A stretch of 64,000 nt of DNA, from NCBI GenBank assembly GCA_009731375.1, contig BJOX01000152.1:264325-328324 (forward strand), read 5' to 3'. Every line of letters starts with the position of its first letter. Within the stretch, counting starts at the first letter, position 1. This document shows, piece after piece, positions 17,850 through 30,890 of this stretch. Both the position numbers and the translations under genes were made by a program. Source of the stretch: Paulinella micropora. Taxonomy: Eukaryota > Cercozoa > Imbricatea > Euglyphida. Under the pieces are notes generated by a model. It ran no database searches and was not told the DNA's origin. It saw only the letters and a list, made by a program, of their open reading frames with translations.

Positions 17850-20564
17850 TTAAACGATATTTTTAATCTGTGTTCGTTCTTCGTTCGTTAATTGCTCCGC
17901 CTTTGACTTCTTAAAAAGCTTGTCGGCCTCTTCTTTCGTTATCCCTCGGGCCTTTGCTAGTTCTTCGGCCTCCTCATCTTTTAGCCGTTCCCCCGTTTGT
18001 TTTATATTGCTCTTTATCGTTTCTTTATTCTCGGCCCCGTTCTCGTCTGGCACATTTTCAACCGTGTTGCCGTAAAGTATCTGGTTTTTTATAAAGTTTT
18101 CTATATAATTATTTTTGTCGTTGTTGTCCTGGGCTGTTAATTTTGCCACTAATTGCGGGTATGGGTGGCGCTCATCTAAAACGGGTCTAAGGGTGTTCGG
18201 GTCTAATTCGTGCTTGCTTAAATAGCCCTTTAACCCTTTTAAAAGGTCCGCTTGGTCGCTATAAATCCCTGCTAATATGTCCTCGTAATTCGTCGGCCGT
18301 TCTATGTTCATTTGCTCCACATTTACAAATATTTCAGGGTTTATAGGGTATCTAATCCGCCTTAACATCTGGCAGGCATCCCCGCTACTGTTGCTTCCGT
18401 TCGTGAATAAACCGTATATTTTGTTAAAATGGTTTGCTATGTCATAACTTATAGCAGATTGGACACACGGGGAAACGGCTATAAAATCATATCTGCCCCA
18501 TATTTCGTTTATATTACCTTCTAAGGCTTCTTTAACTTCGGGCTCGTTCATTGTGTCCGTGGTAATTAAAAGGGCCTTAATATTTCGGCCTTTTGTTAGA
18601 TATTCAAAAACACATTTTATTTTATCTATATTCTTATTAGAAGCTAAATAGACCCGCTCGCCCTTGTCTAAGCTATCATAAACGGCCCTTATTATTTGTT
18701 CATCGGTCTGCCCCATCATTATTTTTAATGGCCTATGGTGTGCTCGGCTGTCGTTTATAAAAATCTTTGCTTCTAAGTTATCGCCCCCCATTTTCGCCCA
18801 GTCCGTCAGGGTGTCGGCCGTTAAGTTCGCAGACATACAAATAATTTTTTTAGTATTCTTCAAAACGGTGTAAAGCATCATTAAATTAAAATTCGCTTTC
18901 GGGTTGTTCTTGAATGTGTCCGCATTAAGGTGCCTTAAAGCCTGGTCGGCCTCGTCTATTATAATAAGCCCTATCGGGTCATTTTTAATATTCCAGCTTA
19001 AATAATTAAGGCTATCTAATTGAATTATACATCGTTTATTTGTTATCAGTTCGCCCGCCTCGCGGTCCAGATAACAGAAAAAGCCTAATTTTTTAAGCTC
19101 TCGGGCATTTTGTTTGCTTAAAATAATTCGCTGTGTTATAATTAATATTTTGCCGTCTGGGTTCTCGTCCGTGTATTTTTTAATAGCCTTCATAAGGGCC
19201 ACACTTTTACCCGTGCCTAAATTGCTTCTAAGGCCTATCAGCTGTCGGCGGTTCTTCTTCTCGGCCGTCATCGAATACATCAACCCCCGCACATCCGCGC
19301 ACCATTTCTCCTGGGACTGTTTCACATTTTCAAATTCAAATATGTTTATAAATTCTTCTATCGTGCTTCTTTGTAATTGTCCTTTTTTCTTCGTCCATTC
19401 TTCAATAAATTTTATTTGTTTTTCCTCCTTCTTAACTTTAAAAAGTGGGTATAAATCACCCGTCGGGGCTTTCGCACACAGATAAAAGCATTTACCCTCG
19501 GCCGTAATAATCACCGCATCGCAGTTGTCCGCCGTATGTGTCCTATTATGTGTTTTACAATATCCCGCCCTCAACCTCTTGAAAAATAGATATTTTGCCC
19601 CGTTATCGTTTATCATTATATGTTTAACTCCTCCTATATTTTTGAATATGTCGGGGCGGTATTTCTCTAAACCGTTGAAAGCTCGTTTGTAGTCTTTGCC
19701 CGTCTTGTCCCATTTTTCGGGGTTGCTTATTTGTATGTCCTCTATTTCTTGTTTCGTTAAGTATAGACCGCCATTTTTTACCCTTTTTAATCTTGTTTTT
19801 TCTGTTTTTATGATTTCGTCATCTTCCTCATCAATGTCTAAAATTTTTTCCTCTGTTTGTGCTTCTTCTAGTAGCTCGGCCCGCTTCATCGCCCCTGCCA
19901 TTTCCTCAGCCTCTTCATTTATCTCATAATCACCAATAACAGTTATTAAACACTCTTTAAAATTCTCTTTTGTTAATGGTTTATCTGTCCTTATAAATGG
20001 TCGGCTCTCGTTTTCTTTGGTGCTTAAAACAGTTCTAAAAAGCTGTCGTCGGCCGTATGCTTTATATGGGGCCTCATCAAATCCCGCTTTATTGTCGGCC
20101 TCTATAAGTTGTTTAACCTCTAACCCGTCAGCCATCGGCGGGGCCTCATATGCTATTAAATGATAAGATAACCGCCATAAACGGCCCTTTTTTCCGTGTG
20201 CTTCTAATACGGCTATTTTATCGGGGCTACATCCAAAAACCCGCCCAAACTCATTTATTATATTTTCTCTAATCGTTGCTTTGTTTGCTTCCATTTCTTT
20301 TTTTGTCTTAAAGTCTTTTTCATAATCCGCATAAGGTTTTATGCCATCTTCTATACTTTCGTAAATGGTCGGGTTTTTTGCTTCGTTTAAAATGTCATAA
20401 AGTTAATCGGGGGTTGCAGTTTTGTAATCTTCTTTTTTTGTTTTCATTTTGTCATAGTATCTAACCGCCCCCCGTGTCTTTATGATTTTTTTATTTTCTT
20501 TTAAAGGGTCGGCCCCCCTACGGTGTAGGGTATCGGGCTCTACGTGTTCTTGTTTCATCATCAT
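17850..20564 (-). pseudogene. Primase-helicase with a nonsense codon at position 54 (right arm)
   Basis: The frame of 904 codons is continuous except for one TAA at 20403-20405, where the left arm has GAA (codon 54). A shorter product could start at the ATG at 20294 (814 residues), but this would lose the D80/E82 metal-binding pair of the primase. Domains in full-length numbering: AEP primase about 55-210; acidic linker 215-260; zinc-binding C336, H339/H343, C359, C363; SF2 helicase with LGTGKS (450-454), DEAD (537-540), MSANL and QMLRRIR. This is the arrangement of primase and origin-binding helicase fusions in eukaryotic DNA viruses and virus-like elements. The zinc block is intact here, unlike in the left arm. 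Helicase activity may remain; priming from this copy is doubtful unless the stop is read through. Confidence 0.82.
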
Positions 20565-20752
20565 CAAAGCTATATAATAACCAATATATTTTTTTTTGTA
20601 TAGATTAAAATTAATTAATTAAATAATTATTTCAAATAAATATTATATAAAATAACCATTAAAAAAACGGCTTAAATATTCTATATAGAAAAAATCATAT
20701 TAAATATTTAATTATATAATTTTAAAAATATAATATCGTATATATAAGAAAA
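20565..20752. promoter_or_regulatory. Divergent AT-rich intergenic region (right arm)
   Basis: Mirror of 4358-4545: AT-rich intergenic segment between divergent primase-helicase and AT-hook genes, with TATATA and TTAATTAATTAA stretches. Probable bidirectional promoter. Confidence 0.45.
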
Positions 20753-21235
20753 ATGACGGCACAACCAGACACACCGCAACAACCACAAAACCCCGAGGAA
20801 ATGGCCATATATCCAGAAATAAAGAAGCGAGGACGGGGACGGCCCGCGGGTAGTGGTAAAAGGGGATTAACATATAAGCCACCGTTTGAAATGGAAATAA
20901 AAAACGGGTATTCTTATTATTATCAATACTTACCCCGAAAGAATAAAGAGGGCGATACACGATATTATAAGCACACAATCAAATATAAAAGGCACCCAGA
21001 AAGAAAAAAGAAGACGAGAACAGAAAGCCCAGAAACGACCGAGAAGAAACAGAAAAAGATAAACGACATACGGCGGGCATTTTTTAGCAAAAGGGAAAAA
21101 TTAAGCCTTCAAGAGCTTGAAACACTAAACAGAATTTTTAAAGAATTAGACATAACAGCCGTAAAAGAAACCCTAATAAGGTTATACGGCCCTAATTTAC
21201 AGCAACCAACGGCAGACGAGGCGGGGGGTGTTTAA
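20753..21235 (+). CDS. AT-hook DNA-binding protein (right arm, divergent allele)
   Basis: 160 residues with the same KKRGRGRPAGSGKRG hook. Between about 20860 and 20970 it differs from the left copy at about 19 of 118 positions, changing V to I, I to Y, Q to K, E to D and H to Y within the aromatic block. The sequence on both sides is identical to the left arm. A further single-base change alters the penultimate residue (AGGV here, AGVV on the left). The divergent patch falls in the domain shared with the 89-aa paralogue. Confidence 0.7.
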   Translation: MTAQPDTPQQPQNPEEMAIYPEIKKRGRGRPAGSGKRGLTYKPPFEMEIKNGYSYYYQYLPRKNKEGDTRYYKHTIKYKRHPERKKKTRTESPETTEKKQKKINDIRRAFFSKREKLSLQELETLNRIFKELDITAVKETLIRLYGPNLQQPTADEAGGV

Positions 21236-21281
21236 AAAGGCTGTAATAATTGATATAGTGCTTTTTTTTGTAATTTTATAA

Positions 21282-21350
21282 TTAATATATTTAAACATAT
21301 AATATATAGACATTATATATAGACACAGAGGAAAAGAGGCACGGCAAAAA
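21282..21350 (+). promoter_or_regulatory. Promoter-like module before the 90-aa gene (right arm)
   Basis: ATATTTAAACATATAATA, two TATATAGACA boxes and a purine-rich leader ending GGCACGGCAAAAA. Repeated almost exactly at 21655-21723. Confidence 0.5.
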
Positions 21351-21623
21351 ATGGAAGGCTTAGAAGATAACAATTATTTCTTCATTTACAATATGAAATT
21401 GAAACAAAATGAAACAATGATAAAGGGCTTATTAATGACTTTACGAGACTTAAAGAAGCAATACGAGATAAAGGAGACGGCAGAATTATATAAAGATATT
21501 ACAACAGTAAGCGAAATTATAGACACAGCAACAGAAAACCATAAAAAGGGCTACCCGTGGCTGAATGAGAAATTAGATGAAATATCTGATATCATTGAAC
21601 CAATTAAAAAACGGCACTTATAA
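21351..21623 (+). CDS. 90-aa helical protein (right arm copy)
   Basis: Same product as 3487-3759. Charged, helical, unrecognised; shares its promoter-like module with the recombinase gene that follows. Confidence 0.6.
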   Translation: MEGLEDNNYFFIYNMKLKQNETMIKGLLMTLRDLKKQYEIKETAELYKDITTVSEIIDTATENHKKGYPWLNEKLDEISDIIEPIKKRHL

Positions 21624-21654
21624 GCAAAATCAATTAATTAATTATTTTTTTATC

Positions 21655-21723
21655 TAAATATATTTAAACATATAATATATAGACATTATATATAGACACG
21701 GAGGAAAAGAGGCACGGCAAAAA
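21655..21723 (+). promoter_or_regulatory. Promoter-like module before the recombinase (right arm)
   Basis: Twin of 21282-21350, with CACGGAGG in place of CACAGAGG. Both genes start at an ATG directly after GGCACGGCAAAAA. Confidence 0.5.
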
Positions 21724-22002
21724 ATGGATTTCAAAACGATAGACTATAAGGACCCTGAGGAGCTTAAAGACAAAATAAGGGCAATAACTAAAAATTATTC
21801 TGATAGCCTGATAATATTGCTGATAGACATTATACAGAAAAAAGGAGGCAATCAAACATATTTAAAGAAGAATTTAAAATGGGTTTTAAGCACACTTCAA
21901 CACATTGAAAAAGTAAATACAAAAGACAGTTATTTAACAAGGTTAAGAAAGGCATTCAAAGAACAACACCCGACGAAGGAAGCCGAATTAACAAAGAATT
22001 AA
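21724..22002 (+). CDS. N-terminal part of the recombinase (right arm)
   Basis: Same 92-residue product as 3108-3386. The next frame (-1) is open from 21909, after a TGA at 21906-21908, so the two frames overlap for about 94 nt. No classical X XXY YYZ slippery heptamer is obvious in the overlap, and no other mechanism is evident. Confidence 0.55.
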   Translation: MDFKTIDYKDPEELKDKIRAITKNYSDSLIILLIDIIQKKGGNQTYLKKNLKWVLSTLQHIEKVNTKDSYLTRLRKAFKEQHPTKEAELTKN

Positions 22003-22109
22003 AATTAACGGACGAAGAACGAACCAAGAAGGCGACAACACAAATTAAACAGCGAAACAAGAATTTAAAGGAGATTAAGAACTATGAACCCGCGACCGTT
22101 TTTAAAATT

Positions 22110-22958
22110 ATGGATACCCTGAACAAGTCTAAAAAAATGACTGACCTTATAATATTATTACAATTAGCCACGGGGCGCCGATTAATTGAAGTATTAAGAA
22201 TAACAAGCACACCACCAGAAGCAAAAGAGCAAAAAGGCTATATAGTTATTGATAAAGTAGCCAAAGACAAGAAGGGGGCAATATCTAATATTGAAATACC
22301 ATTAATTCATATTTCATATAACGATATGCGGACGGCCTGGCAAGCAGTGCGGGAGACACTGACAGACGAAGACAAAGAAAAAACGAACCAAGCTTTAACA
22401 AATAAATATGATGCGAGAATAGCAAAACGAATGAGGGAATTATTCAACGACGAAAAAGCGAGCAGTCATTTGGCCCGCAAAATTTACGGGGCCTTAGCTT
22501 ATAGAGAATATGCCCCCGCGAATATGGACAGAAGCATATTTTTAAGCAAAGTGCTGGGGCACGTTGAAGAAAGCGAAGCCAGCCGAAATTATGCCAACAT
22601 TAAAGCACGGACCCCAGCAATAGCAACCGAACCACAAGCACGGCAAGCCCTGGACAATTTAGAAAACAAAATAAACACATTGGAGGACAAAGTAGCGGGA
22701 TTAAATGCGAACCTTCCAAAAGATGTTATTGATGCCTTAGCGATAATAAAAGCGATGAAGGACCAAAAAATTAACATAAGTAATAGAAAAATTAGAGACT
22801 TTGCACGGGTGGGAAGTGTTAAAGCTAAATTTATAAGCGACATAGCAAAAGGCAAACAACCACACGAGGCGGGAAAAATGAAGCCAAGAAAGAAAAACCC
22901 AGAGGAACCGATTTTAAGACGGAGCGAACGATTAAAGAAGCAACCAGAAAAAAAATAA
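22110..22958 (+). CDS. Telomere-resolvase-like recombinase, catalytic part (right arm)
   Basis: Same product as 2152-3000 with R24, K52, H120, R123, H151 and Y161 in order. The frame is open from 21909, giving up to 349 codons. The 40 or so residues before the first ATG (KLTDEERTKKATTQIKQR and on) look like genuine charged helical coding sequence, which supports joining to the upstream 92-aa frame. If it is a true resolvase, its substrate would be a palindromic replicated telomere of this element. Confidence 0.72.
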   Translation: MDTLNKSKKMTDLIILLQLATGRRLIEVLRITSTPPEAKEQKGYIVIDKVAKDKKGAISNIEIPLIHISYNDMRTAWQAVRETLTDEDKEKTNQALTNKYDARIAKRMRELFNDEKASSHLARKIYGALAYREYAPANMDRSIFLSKVLGHVEESEASRNYANIKARTPAIATEPQARQALDNLENKINTLEDKVAGLNANLPKDVIDALAIIKAMKDQKINISNRKIRDFARVGSVKAKFISDIAKGKQPHEAGKMKPRKKNPEEPILRRSERLKKQPEKK

Positions 22959-23364
22959 ACTATATCAATTTTTTTTTTTAAGTGCGGGCCGATACACCAG
23001 CGAAAAAACATTAGCGACAATTAACACGACAGCGACGGACAAAACACCGCCGACCCGATTTTGTAAGAAATCCACAAAAGACGGAAAGACGGAAAAGAGG
23101 GAAAGCAGAAAAACCAAAAAACACAGATTTTATTTTTTGTATATATAGGCACAGCGGGGCACACCTTTTTTTAAGGTTTTAAGCCGTTTAAGGTTGTTTT
23201 TTTTGCTGGTTTTTTTGGTTGTATCCGCGGGGCACACTGTTTTTTAAGGTTTTAAGCCGTTTAGGGTTGTTTTTTTTTTTTTGTTTATACCTGCGACCCC
23301 TTTTTTAGGCCGTTAGAGCTTCAAAACCCTGTATTTCCGCTTGTATATATATATATATATATAC
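22959..23364. repeat. Outer end of the right arm, subterminal repeats
   Basis: Mirror of 1746-2151: the AAGCCGTTTA and GTGCCCCGC-type repeats, then CCTGTATTTCCGCTTG and a (TA)n run that stops at the N gap. The ACAAGCGGAAATACAGG string at this edge is also part of a host-side repeat on the left. Confidence 0.6.
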
Positions 23365-23374
23365 NNNNNNNNNN

Positions 23375-27384
<4,010 letters not shown>

Positions 27385-27424
27385 ACAACATTCATTATTA
27401 TTATTTTATTATTTTATTATTTTG

Positions 27425-27482
<58 letters not shown>

Positions 27483-27509
27483 GTTATTATTATTATTATT
27501 ATTATTATT

Positions 27510-27913
27510 CAGCCCAATGGCCTTACGGCGTTAAACTGTGATGCCAACTCAAAACCATTTGGTGGATGATGCTGGGGAGGAGGGTCGTTGGGCGCCTGTC
27601 GAAGATCTTAAACTCCGCTATGCCGGTTGATAGCCCGTGGACCCAGCGGATACCAAATTGTTATGGGTGGGGTTTTGAGGTAGTTCTAGCAACCATGCTT
27701 GGTGTACGCACTTGCACATTCGGCAACGTTTTGCAAGAGGTTGTTGGGACTGCGGAATAACCTCGGCTTAGTGTAGTCTTGCCCTCAGGAGCTCCATCGG
27801 TGGCCCCTATAATCAGTCGAGAGACTGACTAGGTGGGGATGGAGCACCTCGAACAAGGGCATGGAGGCCCAAGTCCGGAAGTGGATCGTGCCATCAGCTG
27901 CATCAGTATGCCT
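27510..27913 (+). repeat. 404-bp dispersed repeat, copy 1
   Basis: Starts CAGCCCAATGGCCTTACGGC and ends near CATCAGTATGCCTTAGAGG. It is flanked on both sides by (ATT)n. About 85-90% similar to copy 2 at 28184-28590. A fragment of a non-LTR element's untranslated region is the simplest reading, since the LINE downstream also uses (ATT)n tails. Confidence 0.65.
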
Positions 27914-28030
27914 TAGAGGAAGTATATTATTATTATTTTATTTTATTATTTTATCATTTTAATATTATGATTATTATTATTATCATTATTATTATTATTA
28001 TTATTATTATTGTTATTATTATCATTATTA

Positions 28031-28079
<49 letters not shown>

Positions 28080-28090
28080 TACTATTGTTA

Positions 28091-28126
<36 letters not shown>

Positions 28127-28183
28127 GTACTACTACTACTATTTATTTGTTATTATTATTATTATTATCATTATTATTATTAT

Positions 28184-28590
28184 TCAGCCCAATGGCCTCA
28201 AGGCATTAAACTGTGACGCCAACTCATAACCCTTTGGTGGTAGATGCTGGGGAGGAGGGTCGTTGCGCGCGTAAAAGATCTTAAACTCCGCATATGCTGG
28301 TTGATAGCCCAGGACCCAGCAGACACCAGATTGTTATGGGTGGGGTTTCGAGGCAGCTCTAGCAACCGCGCTTGGTGTATGCACTTGCACATTCGGTGAC
28401 GTCTTGCAAGAGGTTGCTGGGACTGCGGAATAACCTCGGCTTAAAGCAGTCTTGCCCTCAGGAGCTCCATCGGTGGCCCCGATCATCAGGCGAGAGACTG
28501 ACACGGGGGGGTGGAGGACCTCGAACAAGGGTATTGGAGGCTTATGTCCCTTGACGATATGCCATTAGCTGCATCAGTACGCCTCAGATA
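28184..28590 (+). repeat. 404-bp dispersed repeat, copy 2
   Basis: Second copy, CAGCCCAATGGCCTCAAGGC to CATCAGTACGCCTCAGA, again between (ATT)n tracts. Its right (ATT)n directly abuts the start of the LINE. Confidence 0.65.
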
Positions 28591-28591
28591 T

Positions 28592-28650
<59 letters not shown>

Positions 28651-28979
28651 CATTATTATTCTGGAGGGGTGCACAAGATGGCACTCCATGGGAAGAGGAG
28701 GTGGTTGGGCCTCTCCCCACGAAGGTGACCGCTTGGGGAGGGCGGTCACCGGGATATGCGCAACTCTCAACTGGGCATTTACTCGGTAGGGGTTCGGCCA
28801 GGCAGGTTGTGGGGTTGTCTGTTGGATTGTTGGTTGGCTCGTTTTTCTTGGCTGTTGGTTTGGGTCTGGTTTCCTGGTTAGCCCATTTTCGCCGAATTTC
28901 CTGCCGAGTAAATGCCTGGGGGCTTCCAGTTCCGGTTTGGTGATCTTGTTGAGGTGAGCATTCGGAGGAAACAGTACCG

Positions 28980-29085
28980 AGATGGGTTGAAGATAGGATT
29001 CACATTGAGCCGAGATGGGGCTGAGTTGACCTGTTCCAACTCGGCTCCATTTCGGCTTCATGTTAATCCTATCTTCATCCTATCT
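28980..29085. repeat. Long hairpin in the LINE 5' region
   Basis: Arms of 49 nt at 28980-29028 and 29037-29085 with an 8-nt loop and few mismatches, built on AGATAGGATTCACATTGAGC and its complement. It lies about 570 bp before the first coding ATG. A second small one, GGTGACCGC...GCGGTCACC, is at about 28725-28752. Confidence 0.6.
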
Positions 29086-29652
29086 GGGTTTTGTCTCCTC
29101 CCTATCTTCGCTTCTTCGGGGTTGCCTAACTGGAACACATGATGAGCGCACGTTGGAGAGGGGCTTCAGTCGGTCCCAATGCCTTGCCAGTGCCTTGCTG
29201 CGTTGCCGTGCCTTGCCCCATGCATTCACACCCTCCACCGTTGCATTTCTAACTGAGCAGCTTCGGCTGGGATTACTATACTTGTCTGTAAGACCCTATA
29301 GGTACCGCTAGGTTCGCGCCTTCTATACCCACGTGGGGGAAGGAGTTTCAGCGGCACGCCGTCCGATCTGGCTCCACTCGGGGACACCCGTACCTCATGA
29401 TGTGTATTGTTAGGAGCAGCTGAAAGTCCATAAGGCATGAGAGTAGAGGCGTTGGCGATGCGATGGAGAGTGTGTGTAGTGCGTGAGGCAGGTTCTGGCG
29501 ACGCTGGGGGTGCTGGCGGGCGCCGAAGGGCACGAAGCGACGCGGCAGCGTCCAGTGACACCGGCGGAAATGCGTGTAGTGTGTGTTGCAGATACCGCCG
29601 ATGCTATTTGCATGGACGGGCGCTTTCCTCGGCGTAAAGAGGCGCGGCGGTG

Positions 29653-30890
29653 ATGGCCAGCGACATTGGCCGTCTACTACTCTCAATGGATTACAAATAC
29701 GCGAAGCACGGAGCTACCACTGTGGCCCTTATGGGACAAGGTAGAATCGCCGAAGACCTGGACAATCCCCGTGGGAATGCCTCTTCGACGGGCTCTGGCC
29801 CGATGTCCCAGGATGGGAGGATGAGGGCTCGCGTATATGACGGAATTCCTGAACCACGTGGAGAGGCTATCTTAGCTGCGCCTCATCCTTCCTCCCCAAA
29901 CCTGGCACACGGGTCGGCGCTTCAACATAAGGCGAGCGGCGCTATATGGCAGATGGCACCGCCGCCTCGACGGTACCGGCGGGTAGATCGGTACGACAAG
30001 GACGGGCGTAATCTGATTGTCTGGGGGCTCTCAGAACGCGCCAATCTACAGGAGATCGCCTCCAAAATGAGCGGTCTTGGTCTGGTGGTCCCGGTAATGG
30101 AGTGGCAAGGCCAGCGAATGTCTCGTCACCTGGAGCTGGTCTACGAGGACGATGACAGCAGGCAGACGGCGTTGCAGCAACTCAAACATCTCAAATTCTT
30201 CGGCAGAGGGGTCAATGTGGCCCTTGGGCGCAGGTTCAGGGACAGGGAACGTGTCCGAAGGCTTATTCGCATCCATCTGCGTGGGGAAGCGGCGGTCCGG
30301 AAGGAGGAAGCTGCGACGGGATATCGCGTCTTGCCTCTGCATGAAGAATGTGTCGATGATGTGCAGGTGGTGTCTTCGGAATTGGCTGCCGATGCACCTA
30401 AGTGTGTGTCTGAGTGTGCTGATGTGCATGTGGTGCCCCTGCATTCGGCGGCCAGTGCAGTGGGGGACCAACCTGCGCAAGCACCTGCAGAGGGGGGCAG
30501 CACGAGGGCGGAAGCCAAGCGCGGCCGTCGGGTCCGGAAACGAGCCAAGAAGCACCGCTCCAAGCAGTTCGATACCGGCTTCAAGCTACTCGTCGCGAGT
30601 CACAACTGGCAGGGTAAAACGGGATACGACAACGTAGGCACGGCGGAATGGGCATCATTCTACAAGCACGAGGGCTGGCTAGTCATCGGGGCTCAGGAGC
30701 ACCGCATGGGCAAGAAGCAACTTTCCAAATGCAGCCTGGATGGATTCCGGATTTTTGGAAAACCTGCGGAGGTCAGCAAGAAAAATCGCTGCAAGGGTGG
30801 GGTTCTATTCGCGGTGGCTAACTTCCTTGGTCCGTATTGCAACCTGGTGTCAGCCCCCGCAAGTGTGGCTGCGTATCGCCTCGGGTGTTA
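29653..30890 (+). CDS. LINE protein, N-terminal and first half of the endonuclease
   Basis: Starts at ATG (MASDIGRLLLSM). Around residue 110 onward, RNLIVWGLSERANLQEIASKM and the LELVYEDDDSRQTALQQLKHL stretch look like an RRM fold, the usual RNA-binding unit of such elements. From about residue 315 the APE endonuclease begins: LLVASHNWQGK, then WLVIGAQEHRMG with the catalytic Glu, then GGVLFAVANF. The frame is then lost; the rest of the endonuclease is in the next frame from about 30890. The element is defective unless this is a base-calling error. Confidence 0.75.

Larger units (their letters stand above)
12324..23364. repeat. Right arm of the 21.6-kb inverted repeat
   Basis: Reverse complement of 1746-12234, with the differences listed for the left arm. 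It ends in GTATATA...ATAC directly against a 10-N gap (23365-23374), so the true right boundary is not visible. It carries the uninterrupted helicase frame and five 246-bp repeat units. Confidence 0.95.
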
